Source: Candidatus Microthrix subdominans (GTDB lineage Bacteria; Actinomycetota; Acidimicrobiia; Acidimicrobiales; Microtrichaceae). From it: 64,000 bases of DNA. The stretch is taken from positions 1,054,001-1,118,000 of the forward strand of contig JADJZA010000001.1 in assembly GCA_016719385.1 (NCBI GenBank), written 5' to 3'. This document shows positions 54,995-63,930 of the stretch, piece after piece; position 1 is the first letter of the stretch; every line of letters starts with the position of its first letter. A model generated the notes under the pieces. That model worked only from the letters and a program-made list of their open reading frames with translations, did no database searches and was not told where the DNA came from. The position numbers and the translations under genes are program-made.

Positions 54995-55942
54995 ATGGCA
55001 GTCGTCGCCAGCGTGTTGGATCTGATCGGCTCGACACCGCTGATCGATGTCTCCGAGCTGAGTCCCAACCCCAACGTGCGCATCCTGGGTAAGGCCGAGT
55101 TTCTCAACCCCGCCGGGTCGGTCAAAGACCGCATCGCTCGCCAGATGATCCTCGAGGCGGAGGAGGACGGCACGCTGCGTCCGGGTTCGGTGATCATCGA
55201 ACCGTCCTCTGGCAACACCGGCATCGCCCTGGCGATGATCTGCCGGGTTCGGGGCTATCACCTCAAGGTGGTGCTGCCCGAGAACGTGACCGAGGAGCGT
55301 CGGGCGGCGTTGCTGGCCTTTGGCGCCGAGGTGATCGACTCGCCGGGGGCGGAAGGTTCCAACGGGGCGGTACGGCGTGCCTTGGAGCTGTCCGACCAGC
55401 ATCCGGAGTGGGTGTTCTTGTACCAGTACGCCAACGAGGCAAACCCCCGTGCCCACTACGAGACCACCGGTCCGGAGATCGCAACCGATTGTCCCGAGAT
55501 CACCCACTTCGTCGCCGGCCTGGGCACGTCGGGCACCCTGCTGGGGGTCGGCACGTACCTGAAGGAGCTCAACCCGGACGTCAAAGTGCTGGCCGTCGAG
55601 CCGCCGAGTGGCGAGCAGGTCGAGGGCCTGCGGAGCCTCGACGATGGCTACATCCCGCCGGTATTCGATAAGTGGGGAGGCGTCGACCTGCTCGACGGCA
55701 AGTCGATCGTTCGCCCGAGGGAGTCGCTGATCTGGACCCGTCGCCTCGGCGATGTGGGAGTGTTTGCCGGGATCTCATCCGGCGCAGCGCTGGCCGGAGC
55801 GATCAAGGTGGCCAAGCGCATCGAGGCGGGCACGATCGTCTTCGTGATCTGTGATGGCGGGTGGAAGTACCTGTCGACGGGCGCCTACAGCGGCGACCTC
55901 GACGCTGCAGCTGTCAAAGCCGAGGAGATCATCTACTTCTGA
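54995..55942 (+). CDS. cysM: Cysteine synthase (CysM-like, O-phosphoserine type)
   Basis: 315 residues of PLP fold-type II: Lys in NPAGSVKDRIARQ, EPSSGNTGIALAMIC, HFVAGLGTSGTLLGVG and a C-terminal GGWKYLSTGAYSGDLDA. The GWKYLSTGAY tail and the HFVAGLGT segment match mycobacterial CysM (Rv1336), which uses O-phosphoserine and CysO thiocarboxylate. Forms a pair with mec. A leader with direct repeats TCGGATTAG and TCGGGATTG lies just upstream. Confidence 0.88.
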   Translation: MAVVASVLDLIGSTPLIDVSELSPNPNVRILGKAEFLNPAGSVKDRIARQMILEAEEDGTLRPGSVIIEPSSGNTGIALAMICRVRGYHLKVVLPENVTEERRAALLAFGAEVIDSPGAEGSNGAVRRALELSDQHPEWVFLYQYANEANPRAHYETTGPEIATDCPEITHFVAGLGTSGTLLGVGTYLKELNPDVKVLAVEPPSGEQVEGLRSLDDGYIPPVFDKWGGVDLLDGKSIVRPRESLIWTRRLGDVGVFAGISSGAALAGAIKVAKRIEAGTIVFVICDGGWKYLSTGAYSGDLDAAAVKAEEIIYF

Positions 55943-56040
55943 GCGTTGCTGACCGGTGGGGTGTCGGCCGAAGGAATAGGGCCCTGCCTCGGCAAGTTGT
56001 TCTACCTGGAACAGGTTGGACGAGACCGAGGAGCGACGCC

Positions 56041-57021
56041 ATGCCCGCCATCACCGCCGAAACCGCCTCGTTGGCGCAGCTGCCGCCCGAGCGACACGAC
56101 CAGCGGGACCGCCCGGTGCGAACGATCACCACCGCCCCATCCGGCTTCGAGGGGGAGGGCTTTCCGGTGCGCCGGGGGTTCGCCGGCGTGTCGCTGGCCG
56201 ATCTGGACCCGTTCGTACACTTCGACCAGATGGGCGAGGTCGAGTATGCGCCGATGGAGCCCAAGGGCACCCCGTGGCACCCGCACCGCGGATTCGAGAC
56301 CGTCACCTACATGATCGACGGAGAGATGGTTCACCAGGACAGCCATGGGGGCGGTGGGCTGATCGCCGACAGCGCAACGCAGTGGATGACCGCCGGGTCG
56401 GGGATCCTCCACATCGAAACCCCGCCTGAGGCGTTGGTCCGTGCCGGCGGCCTCTTTCACGGCGTGCAGCTGTGGGTCAACCTGCCTGCCAAGGACAAGA
56501 TGACCCCGCCCGCCTACCAGGCGATCGAGGGCGACGAGCTGACCCTGCTGTCCTCGGCCGACGGCGGCGCGCTGGTGCGGGTGATCGCCGGTGAGGTGTC
56601 GCTCGGCGATCGGGCGGTGTCGGGGCCGGGGTCGACCCGCAGCCCGATCACGATGCTTCACGCCACGCTTCAGCCCGGCGCGCAGTTGGTCCTGCCGTGG
56701 AACCCCACCCACAATGCCCTGGCCTACGTGCTGGCCGGGTCGGGGCGTGCGGGCGTCGAAGCGGCGCCGATCGCCACCGGACAACTTGCCCTTTTCGGCG
56801 ACGGGGACCGAATGCGGTTGCGCGCCGACCCGGTTCAGGAGTCGCGCCACCCGGCAGTTGAGGTCGTCATCCTGGGCGGGGCACCGATTGGGGAACCGGT
56901 GGCCCACGCCGGCCCGTTCGTGATGAACACCCGCGACGAACTGGCCACCGCCTTTGCCGACTACGAGGCCGGGCGTTTAGGAACGGTCCCGCCCGGAGCG
57001 CTGCAACCCTTCCGAGGGTGA
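56041..57021 (+). CDS. Pirin family protein (326 aa)
   Basis: Bicupin with the metal-binding HPHRGFETVTYMIDG and later GLFHGVQLWVNLPAKDK, then a C-terminal cupin (LAYVLAGSGRAGVE). Pirins are iron-binding; some act as quercetinase, others as regulators. ATG 56041 (MPAITAETAS). Stands alone between cysM and the hemolysin III gene, with its stop overlapping longer versions of the latter. Confidence 0.9.
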   Translation: MPAITAETASLAQLPPERHDQRDRPVRTITTAPSGFEGEGFPVRRGFAGVSLADLDPFVHFDQMGEVEYAPMEPKGTPWHPHRGFETVTYMIDGEMVHQDSHGGGGLIADSATQWMTAGSGILHIETPPEALVRAGGLFHGVQLWVNLPAKDKMTPPAYQAIEGDELTLLSSADGGALVRVIAGEVSLGDRAVSGPGSTRSPITMLHATLQPGAQLVLPWNPTHNALAYVLAGSGRAGVEAAPIATGQLALFGDGDRMRLRADPVQESRHPAVEVVILGGAPIGEPVAHAGPFVMNTRDELATAFADYEAGRLGTVPPGALQPFRG

Positions 57022-57116
57022 GCCAGGTGCGGCGTCAGGGCGGGCGATGGCTGCTCTGCTCAGAACGCTCAGCTACCGCCGACACACGCAAACTTCTGGG
57101 TGTAGCGTCGTCAGTC

Positions 57117-57830
57117 GTGATCGCACCTGACCAGCTGATCGCAGGTGAACACCTGGCCGAGACGGGGCCCGAGTTCACAACTGTGCGCCACTATCAGGAG
57201 CTCGATGCCCGTCCACGGCTGCGGGGTCGCATCCACTTGGCGGCCGCCGTCGTGTCGGTCGCTGCGCTCGTCTGGCTGGTGATGGTCGCCACCACGCCGC
57301 GCGCCGAGGTTGCCGCCTGGATCTACGGGCTGTCGGCGATCGCCTGTTACGCCACCAGCGCCACCTATCACGTCTATGCCCGCACCCCCGGGGCGCGCCG
57401 CCGTTGGCGCCAGGCCGATCACGCCATGATCTACGTGCTGATCGCTGGCACGGCCACGCCGATGTACCTGCTGGCCGCCTCCGGAATGTGGCGCTGGCTG
57501 ATGTTCAGCCTGATGTGGGCCGGGGCAGCCCTCGGCATCGTGCTCAAGGTGCTCTCGATGGAACGATTCCGAACGATGGGGTGGGTGCTCTACATCGGGC
57601 TCGGCTGGACGGGCCTGGCCCTCCTGCCCTACTTCTGGGCCCAGCCTCGCTTGTTGGCCCTCGTCGTGGCGGCCGGCGTGACCTACACGGTAGGAGCGGT
57701 GCTGTTCGCGCTCGGCCGCCCCAACCCGCTTCCGCGCTGGTACGGCTATCACGAGGTGTGGCACACGCTCGGTGTGGCGGCGGGCGCCATCTTCTTCGTT
57801 GCCATCCTGCCGCTGGTGCAGGCGGGATAG
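57117..57830 (+). CDS. Hemolysin III / YqfA-type membrane protein
   Basis: 237 residues from GTG 57117. Seven helices with the PAQR/HlyIII residues: GLSAIACYATSATYHVY (Ser and His), RRRWRQADHAMIYVLIAGTA and YHEVWHTLGVAAGAIFF with the last His pair. Members are membrane hydrolase-like or stress proteins. The longer start at 57018 overlaps pirin and adds non-conserved residues. Confidence 0.88.
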   Translation: MIAPDQLIAGEHLAETGPEFTTVRHYQELDARPRLRGRIHLAAAVVSVAALVWLVMVATTPRAEVAAWIYGLSAIACYATSATYHVYARTPGARRRWRQADHAMIYVLIAGTATPMYLLAASGMWRWLMFSLMWAGAALGIVLKVLSMERFRTMGWVLYIGLGWTGLALLPYFWAQPRLLALVVAAGVTYTVGAVLFALGRPNPLPRWYGYHEVWHTLGVAAGAIFFVAILPLVQAG

Positions 57831-57858
57831 AAGCGCTCGACGGGCGCGCCGGCTCTCG

Positions 57859-58311
57859 CTAACGGGCGTCAGCGAACACCTGGGCGACGTAGACGACGTT
57901 GTAACCGCCGCACTTACCGGTTGCGACCCCAACCCCCACCCGGTTGTAGTTCGACTTGAGGATGTTCGCCCGGTGTCGCGACGAGTTCATCAGGCTGGTG
58001 TGGGTCTTGGGGATCGACGAAGCATAGGCGACGTTCTCGCCGAGCGCCCGCCAGCTCAGGGTGACCCCGTCGCTGAGCTTGGAGTGGCTCAGCCGACATT
58101 CGTTGCGCATCTTTGCCGCCCAACCGCCGGCCTTGGAGTTCAGGTCGCCGGCCTGGACCAGCCTCGGCAGTTTGCGGCTGGAGCGTTCCTTGTTGATCAG
58201 GGAGATCACCTGGGATCGCTGGGAGTTGGTGGTCTCGTCGCAGGAGGCGACAATGATCGCGAGCAGCGCCACGACGGCTGCGAGCGCGAACTGGCGGGGG
58301 CGGATCTTCAC
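57859..58311 (-). CDS. CAP/SCP-domain lipoprotein (150 aa)
   Basis: GTG 58311 (GGAG 5 bases upstream) gives KIRPRQFALAAVVALLAIIV then lipobox VASC. The mature part is a compact CAP domain: ISLINKERSSRKLPRLVQAG, CRLSHSKLSD, GENVAYASS, SSRHRANILKSNYNRVGVGV and YVAQVFAD. The two His and Glu of the CAP cavity are visible (LSHS, GENV, RHRANI). Such proteins are exported and of unknown bacterial role. Confidence 0.85.
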   Translation of the reverse strand: MKIRPRQFALAAVVALLAIIVASCDETTNSQRSQVISLINKERSSRKLPRLVQAGDLNSKAGGWAAKMRNECRLSHSKLSDGVTLSWRALGENVAYASSIPKTHTSLMNSSRHRANILKSNYNRVGVGVATGKCGGYNVVYVAQVFADAR

Positions 58312-58518
58312 AGGGGCTCCTCGGTCTCTTGGTTGAGGCTCGCGTAGCAAGCCCTGGTCAACATGTCGAAGTGATGACAACGTGTCGATCAGGTTACGAG
58401 GTCGAGCGTTGGTGTCCAAGGTCACGGAGGGTGATGAGCTTCCGCCAACCGGCAGGGCTGCCGTGAGATCCGTTCGGCCTTCGTCGCCCGGGCGACCGGA
58501 CCCCGCCGGTTCTGAGGT

Positions 58519-58965
58519 CTAGGTCGACCCGGCCGCCCTCACCGCCTCGGTGACCGCAACGATGACGTCGGTGTCCGAGCTGCCGGGGCTGAGGATGGCG
58601 GCCACACCCGCATCGGTCAACGTGGGGCGATCGACATCGGGAATGATGCCGCCGACGATGACCGGTGTGTCGAGTTCCGCCTCGACGACCGCGTCCACCA
58701 TCCGGGGTGCCAGCGTGAGGTGACCGCCGTTGTGCATCGAGATGCCGATGGCATCGGCGTCCTCGTCGATGGCGGCGGCCACGATCGTGGCGGCGCTCTG
58801 ACGAAGCCCGAGATAGATCACTTCGCAGCCGGCGTCGCGCAGGGTACGGGCCACCACCTTGAGCCCGCGGTCGTGACCGTCGAGGCCCATCTTGGCCAGC
58901 ACCACCCGGATCGGCTGGCCATCCGGGCGTAGGGCCTTGCTCGTCGTGGTCGTTGGTTCGCTCAC
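58519..58965 (-). CDS. icmB: B12-binding small subunit of acyl-CoA mutase (IcmB-like)
   Basis: 148 residues, GTG 58965 overlapping the large-subunit stop (GTGA). VVLAKMGLDGHDRGLKVVAR holds the DxHxxG cobalamin motif; later GISMHNGGHLTLAPRMVDAV and VIVGGIIPDVD complete the fold. Together with the 571-aa subunit it makes a two-subunit mutase. The start codon overlap indicates coupled translation. Confidence 0.88.
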   Translation of the reverse strand: MSEPTTTTSKALRPDGQPIRVVLAKMGLDGHDRGLKVVARTLRDAGCEVIYLGLRQSAATIVAAAIDEDADAIGISMHNGGHLTLAPRMVDAVVEAELDTPVIVGGIIPDVDRPTLTDAGVAAILSPGSSDTDVIVAVTEAVRAAGST

Positions 58966-60677
58966 AGCACCTCCGGCTCTCGGTAGGTCCCGAACACGCC
59001 CTCGAGGCACGTGGTGATCTCGCCCAGCGTGACGTGAGCGGACATCGCGTCGATCAAGGCGGGCATCAGGTTGATCGACGGGTCGGCGGCCTGGGCGGCC
59101 AGGCCGTCGAGGGACGTTCGTACCCGGTCGTCATGCCGACTGTGGCGCACCCCCTCGAGACGCTTCAACTGCAGCGCCTCGACCTCGGGGTCGATCGAGA
59201 GGAGGCGAGGGGCGCGGTCGTCGCCGTCGGTATAGGCGTTGACCCCGACCGTGATGCGCTCGCCGGCATTGACCGCCCGCTCGAAGGTGTAGGCCGCCTC
59301 GGCGATCTCGCCGACGAAGTAGCCGCGATCGATGCCCTCGTAGACCCCCTCCAGCATCGAGCCCGAGCCGAGCCGATCGAGGTCGGCGAAGATCTCCTCG
59401 GCCTGCCGCTCCATCTCGTCGGTCATCCACTCGACATAGGCGGATCCGCCGAGGGGATCGGCGACCGAGGCAACGCCGGTTTCCTCGGCAATGATCTGCT
59501 GGGTGCGCAGCGCGATGCGTGCCGCCTCCTCGGTGGGCAAGGCCAGCGCCTCGTCGTAGCTGTCGGTGTGGAGGCTCTGCGTGCCGCCGAGCACTGCGGC
59601 CAGCGCCTGGGTGGCCACCCGGGCGATATTGATCTTGGGCTGTTGGGCGGTCAGGGACACCCCGGCGGTTTGGGTGTGAAACCGCAGCTTCATCGATCGT
59701 TCATCGCGGGCGCCATAGCGGTCCCGAAGCCAGCGGGCCCAGATCCGGCGGGCGGCGCGGAACTTGCCGATCTCCTCGAAGAAGTCCGAGTGGGAGTTGA
59801 AGAAGAACGACAGGCGAGGGGCAAAGTCGTCGACCGCCAAACCGGCTGCAAGGGCCGCTTCGACGTAGGCGAAGCCGTCCGCCAGGGTGAAGGCCAGCTC
59901 CTGGGCAGCGGTCGAGCCCGCCTCGCGGATGTGGTAGCCGGACACCGACACCGGATTCCAGCGCGGCATCTCGGCGGCGCAGAAGGAGATGACGTCGGTG
60001 ACCAACCGCATCGAGGGCCGAGGCGGAAAGAGGTACTCCTTCTGTGCGTGGTACTCCTTGAGGATGTCGTTCTGGATCGTGCCGCCCAGCTGGGCCCGCG
60101 GCGTGCCGTTGGCCTCGGCGACGGCGATGTAGGCGGCCATGATCGGGGCGGCCGGCCCGTTGATCGTCATCGAGGTGGTCACCTGGCCCAAATCGACGCC
60201 CGCGAACAGCTCGGTCATGTCGGAGAGGCTGTCGACGGCAACTCCGGCGCGCCCCACCTCGCCGATCGCCCACTCGTGGTCGGAGTCCCGGCCGAGCAGG
60301 GTGGGCATGTCGAAGGCGGTCGACAGGCCCGTGCTGCCCGCAGCGAGCAGCTCGTGGAAGCGTGCGTTGGTGTCGGCGGCCGTGCCGAAACCGGCGAAGA
60401 GGCGCATCGTCCAGCTGCGGCTGCGGTACATCGACGCATGGATGCCGCGGGTGTAGGGGAACTCGCCCGGGTAGGGGCCGTCGCCGTACACCCCCTCGAC
60501 CGGCACGCCCGACATGGTCGTGTGCGGGGCGTCGGCGCCGGGGCTGGCGGCGAAGGCGGCCTCCCAGGCGGCCCGAGAGCCCGCCGCTGGGGCCTGCCCG
60601 CCTGGCGCGGTGCTGGTGCCGCCATCGGAGGCGGGGTGGTCGTTGCCGGAAGTGGGGTTGGTCGGGCCCGATGCCAT
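58962..60677 (-). CDS. icmA: Acyl-CoA mutase large subunit, isobutyryl-CoA-mutase type
   Basis: 571 residues with the mutase TIM barrel: GIHASMYRSRSWTMRLFAGF, STAFDMPTLLGRDSDHEWAI, GGTIQNDILKEYHAQKEYLF and SGYHIREAGS. Aligning by eye to Propionibacterium methylmalonyl-CoA mutase, Tyr89 becomes Phe94 and Arg207, which grips the substrate carboxylate, becomes Gln212. Phe/Gln at these places is the pattern of isobutyryl-CoA mutase IcmA. The Ala of STAFD differs from 2-hydroxyisobutyryl-CoA mutase (Asp). So n-butyryl/isobutyryl-CoA isomerisation is predicted, rather than methylmalonyl-CoA. No MeaB-type chaperone is adjacent. Confidence 0.85.
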   Translation of the reverse strand: MASGPTNPTSGNDHPASDGGTSTAPGGQAPAAGSRAAWEAAFAASPGADAPHTTMSGVPVEGVYGDGPYPGEFPYTRGIHASMYRSRSWTMRLFAGFGTAADTNARFHELLAAGSTGLSTAFDMPTLLGRDSDHEWAIGEVGRAGVAVDSLSDMTELFAGVDLGQVTTSMTINGPAAPIMAAYIAVAEANGTPRAQLGGTIQNDILKEYHAQKEYLFPPRPSMRLVTDVISFCAAEMPRWNPVSVSGYHIREAGSTAAQELAFTLADGFAYVEAALAAGLAVDDFAPRLSFFFNSHSDFFEEIGKFRAARRIWARWLRDRYGARDERSMKLRFHTQTAGVSLTAQQPKINIARVATQALAAVLGGTQSLHTDSYDEALALPTEEAARIALRTQQIIAEETGVASVADPLGGSAYVEWMTDEMERQAEEIFADLDRLGSGSMLEGVYEGIDRGYFVGEIAEAAYTFERAVNAGERITVGVNAYTDGDDRAPRLLSIDPEVEALQLKRLEGVRHSRHDDRVRTSLDGLAAQAADPSINLMPALIDAMSAHVTLGEITTCLEGVFGTYREPEVL

Positions 60678-60730
60678 TGGATCATCGTACCGCTGTGACG
60701 ACGGCGACGGGCCTGGGCTAGAACCCGGTC

Positions 60731-61399
60731 ATGCTCCTTGACCGACGATCCGGCAACGCCGACGGTGCGTCGAGCACCCCGCGGGTGGTGTTCTTCGACC
60801 TGGGCAACGTGGTGATGCCGTGGTCGCCGCGTCGGTTGTACGCCGAGCTGATGCCCGACGTGGCCATGCTCGACTGGTTCACCTCCGAGGTGATCACGGT
60901 GGCGGTCAACGAGGAGATGGACCGTGGGCGCCCGCACACCGAGGTGTTGGGCGAGGTCGCCCTGGCCCATCCCGACCACGCCGAGCTGATCTGGACCTTC
61001 TGGGACCGGTGGCCCGAAACGCTGGCCGACCCGATTGCCGGAACGGTGGCGATCATCGACGAGCTGGGCGCCGCCGGGGTGCCCCGCTATGCGCTGTCGA
61101 ACTTTGCCACAACCACCTTCGAGCGCATCGTGGACGACCCCCGCTTCGAGGTGCTTCACCGGCTCGACGGTTGGTTGTTGTCCGGTGAGGTTGGCGTGAT
61201 CAAACCGGATCCGGAGATCTACGCCATCGCCTGTGAGCGCTTCGATGTCGACCCATCGGAGGCGGTGTTCATCGACGACCGGGCCGACAATGTCGCGGCG
61301 GCGCAACATTTCGGGTTGCCGGCGATCCTCTTCACCGATCCGCAGCGGCTGCGAGCCCAACTGCGGGCGCTCGGGTTGCCCCTCCGCGCCGTCTCCTAA
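60731..61399 (+). CDS. HAD-superfamily hydrolase (222 aa)
   Basis: VVFFDLGNVVMPWSPRRLYA is motif I of the DLGN(V) type; motif II Ser in RYALSNFATT, motif III Lys in VGVIKPDPEIYAIACERFDV, motif IV Asp pair in AVFIDDRADNVAAAQHFGLP. A HAD-IA phosphatase or dehalogenase-like enzyme; substrate unknown. 10 bases before galE. Confidence 0.85.
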   Translation: MLLDRRSGNADGASSTPRVVFFDLGNVVMPWSPRRLYAELMPDVAMLDWFTSEVITVAVNEEMDRGRPHTEVLGEVALAHPDHAELIWTFWDRWPETLADPIAGTVAIIDELGAAGVPRYALSNFATTTFERIVDDPRFEVLHRLDGWLLSGEVGVIKPDPEIYAIACERFDVDPSEAVFIDDRADNVAAAQHFGLPAILFTDPQRLRAQLRALGLPLRAVS

Positions 61400-61409
61400 C
61401 CTAAGCGCC

Positions 61410-62468
61410 ATGGCTTCCTCCGGCGCGCAGAGCGACCCTTCACCCGAGACGATCCTGGTGACCGGAGGGGCCGGGTACATCGGGGCCCACGTCACCGCCG
61501 CCCTCGCCGCCTCCGGTCGCAGCGTCGTCGTGCTCGACGACCTGTCGACCGGGACGGCCGACCGGGTGCCCGACGGCGTGACGTTGATCGAGGGCGATGT
61601 CGGCGACGCCGCTGTGGTGGGGGCGGCGCTCCACGACCACGGCGTGACGGCGGTGATCCACATCGCCGCCAAGAAGCAGGTGGGCGAATCGGTGGCCCGC
61701 CCGCTGTGGTACTACCGCCAGAACGTCACCGCCATGGCCACCCTGCTCGAAGGGTGCGTCGACGCAGGCGTCGGCCGGTTCCTGTTCTCCTCCTCGGCCG
61801 CCACCTACGGCATGGGCAGCGGAGGAGTGATCGAGGAGGACGACCCGCCCCGACCGATCAACCCGTACGGGGAATCAAAGCTGATCGGGGAGTGGCTGCT
61901 GGCCGACGTCGCCCGGGCCACCGGCCTGCGCTACGCCGCCCTGAGGTATTTCAACGTGGCCGGCGCAGTGTCGCCCGAGCTGGGTGACCCCGGCGTGTTC
62001 AACCTGGTCCCGATGGTGTTTGACGCCCTCACCCGTGGCGAACGACCCCGGATCTTTGGCGCCGACTGGCCCACGCCGGACGGAACGTGCGTCCGCGACT
62101 ACGTGCACGTCGCCGACCTGGCCGACGCTCACATTCGGGCCCTGGACGCCCTCCAGGCGACTGGGGGCGAGGTGGCGCCGGAGGCCGATGCAGCGGAGAC
62201 CGTCGATGGCCTGGTTCTCAACGTGGGGACCGGCCAGGGTTCGTCGGTGCAGGAGGTGATCGACGCCGTCGGACGGGTGCTGGGCCACCCGGTCGACGTC
62301 GAGGTCGTCGAGCGCCGCCCCGGCGACCCGGCGGCCCTGGTGGCGTCGGTGGACAGGATCACCGACGTGCTCGGTTGGTCGACCAGCCGCAACCTGGACG
62401 ACATGGTGAGTTCGGCGTGGGAGGGCTGGCTGGCCCTGCACCCCGAGGCCGCGTCCCTGGCGGAGTAG
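61410..62468 (+). CDS. galE: UDP-glucose 4-epimerase
   Basis: 352 residues from ATG 61410: ETILVTGGAGYIGAHVTAAL, VIHIAAKKQVGESVARPLWY, Ser in FLFSSSAATYG, the NPYGESKLIGEW Tyr-x3-Lys, and CVRDYVHVADLADAHIRAL. Typical GalE supplying UDP-galactose for envelope glycans. Two codons shorter or longer starts are possible. Confidence 0.92.
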   Translation: MASSGAQSDPSPETILVTGGAGYIGAHVTAALAASGRSVVVLDDLSTGTADRVPDGVTLIEGDVGDAAVVGAALHDHGVTAVIHIAAKKQVGESVARPLWYYRQNVTAMATLLEGCVDAGVGRFLFSSSAATYGMGSGGVIEEDDPPRPINPYGESKLIGEWLLADVARATGLRYAALRYFNVAGAVSPELGDPGVFNLVPMVFDALTRGERPRIFGADWPTPDGTCVRDYVHVADLADAHIRALDALQATGGEVAPEADAAETVDGLVLNVGTGQGSSVQEVIDAVGRVLGHPVDVEVVERRPGDPAALVASVDRITDVLGWSTSRNLDDMVSSAWEGWLALHPEAASLAE

Positions 62469-62489
62469 GTCGTCCCGCCCGTTCGCCGA

Positions 62490-62706
62490 TCCGCGTCGCC
62501 GGTAACGGCGACGCCGGTCTCGTAGGCGATCATCACCAGCTGGGCGAGGTCCACCGCGTCGAGTTTCGTCAGCCGAGGACTGATGGGGGTCGTGCCGGTG
62601 GCGTGGCTGACGTAGAGCTCGGCGGCGATTTCGGCGTTCGAGCCTCCCCGGGCGATCGACTCGAGCACCTCCCGATCTCGAGCGGTGAAGCGGTTGAGTG
62701 TGACCG
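62490..62706 (-). pseudogene. Remnant of a LuxR/NarL-type response regulator
   Basis: Reading leftwards: VTLNRFTARDREVLESIARG, GSNAEIAAELYVSHAT and LTKLDAVDLAQLVMIAYETG, the C-terminal HTH of a NarL/FixJ regulator. The recognition helix is damaged (ATGTTPISPRLTK instead of ATVKTHISRLLTK), a stop lies just upstream of VTLN, no receiver domain remains, and the frame runs on antisense to galE. So it is a broken 3' fragment. Confidence 0.55.
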
Positions 62707-62731
62707 CCGCTCAAGCCGACGCTGACGGTTC

Positions 62732-63628
62732 TCAGAGGGGGACGTCGCTTGGCAGGTCCGCGGACGGTGGGGGATCGCGTAGGGCGACCCCCGCCGACAC
62801 CGCAGCGATTCCGAGCAGCTCGGAAGCGGTCGGAATCTGGCGAAGGGTGATCGCCGCCACCAGGGTGGCAGTGGCCGGAAGCACGGCCAACAACAGGGCG
62901 AACTGGCCGTGGGTCAAGCGGGGCAGCACCACTTGGTCGATGCCGTAGGGCACGACGTTGGCGAACACCCCGACCGCCAGGGCGGTCGCCAACAGCGGCG
63001 GGCGGGTGAACGCCCGGGCGGCCCCGGGGGCGAACACCGGCGCCAGCACCAGCGTGCCCAGAGCGGTCGACAGCGTCAGCCCGGTCGTGCCCAGCCCAAG
63101 GTGGGCCAGGCGTTTGCCCAGAACCACATATCCGGCCCAGCACGCTGCTGCGATGGCAACGAAGACCAAGCCGGCTGCGTTGGCCCGCCACTCGATGCGG
63201 GCCAACAGCACAACGCCGGCCGACGCCAGGGCGACGGCGGCCAGGTTGCGGCGGGTGCGGGCGGCCCACAGGGCAACACCGATCGGGCCGGTGAACTCCA
63301 GCGCCACCGCCGTCCCCAGCGGCAGGTGATCGATGGCCAGGTAGAACGACGTGTTCATGACCGCCGAGGTGACCCCGAAGGCGAGGGCGGCGCCCAGCAC
63401 CGCCCGGGAGGTCACCCGGGAACGTACCGAGCGCCGCCATGGCCGGGTGAGCACCAACAGGGCGGCGCTGGCACCGGCGAGCCGAAGCCAGGCGGTGCTG
63501 CCGGCGCCGACCTCGTCGAACATGCCGACCGCCAGAGAGGCGCCGACATAGAGCGAGATCCCACCGAGGATGAACGCAGCCACCGGGGCGTCGCCGAGCA
63601 CGTTGGCGGCGGAGCGGCGCTGGGACAC
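62732..63628 (-). CDS. EamA/DMT-family transporter (RhtA-like)
   Basis: 298 residues from GTG 63628, ten hydrophobic helices in two EamA repeats: VAAFILGGISLYVGASLAVG, YLAIDHLPLGTAVALEFTGP and, in the second repeat, NVVPYGIDQVVLPRLTHGQF. The LALEFTGP/GVALW pattern is like RhtA, the threonine/homoserine exporter. Substrate not determined. Minus strand next to the regulator remnant. Confidence 0.82.
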   Translation of the reverse strand: MSQRRSAANVLGDAPVAAFILGGISLYVGASLAVGMFDEVGAGSTAWLRLAGASAALLVLTRPWRRSVRSRVTSRAVLGAALAFGVTSAVMNTSFYLAIDHLPLGTAVALEFTGPIGVALWAARTRRNLAAVALASAGVVLLARIEWRANAAGLVFVAIAAACWAGYVVLGKRLAHLGLGTTGLTLSTALGTLVLAPVFAPGAARAFTRPPLLATALAVGVFANVVPYGIDQVVLPRLTHGQFALLLAVLPATATLVAAITLRQIPTASELLGIAAVSAGVALRDPPPSADLPSDVPL

Positions 63629-63728
63629 CGCATCATCCTGCCAGCCGCGCCCGCCTGGCCTCCTCTCGCGAGACCGCCGAGCGGGGTGTGGAACAGAGGC
63701 GAGGTGCGGAGCGGAGGTGTGGAGCGAA

Positions 63729-63773
63729 GGTGTGGAGGTGTGCCGGTGAAATTCACCGGCACACCTCCACACC
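63729..63773. repeat. 45-base palindrome in a repeat-rich gap
   Basis: Two perfectly complementary 22-base arms (63729-63750 and 63752-63773) meet at a single A. The left flank has direct repeats GAGGTGCGGAGCG, GAGGTGTGGAGCG and AAGGTGTGGAG (63701-63737). The right arm's CCGGCACACCTCCAC is repeated immediately after. It fills the 300-base gene-free gap between the EamA gene and the SDR gene. It could be a bidirectional terminator or a REP-like element. Confidence 0.75.
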
Positions 63774-63930
63774 CCGGCACACCTCCACAACCAGGCAAGG
63801 TCCGGGGCGCGCTACGGCGATTCAGCAGGAGGATGCGCGTGTCTCGGCCCGGTCGGGGCGTCGGCTACCCAACTGGGCCTGGGTATGGTCTCGATACACT
63901 CGCCCGCTACCACGACGATGGGGGAGACAG

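Noticed and set aside
54860..54995. Riboswitch before cysM
   Set aside because: Only short direct repeats and a TACAAT-like hexamer are seen; no known riboswitch core is recognisable.
58962..60677. Calling the mutase methylmalonyl-CoA mutase
   Set aside because: The two residues that select the free carboxylate are Phe and Gln, as in isobutyryl-CoA mutase.
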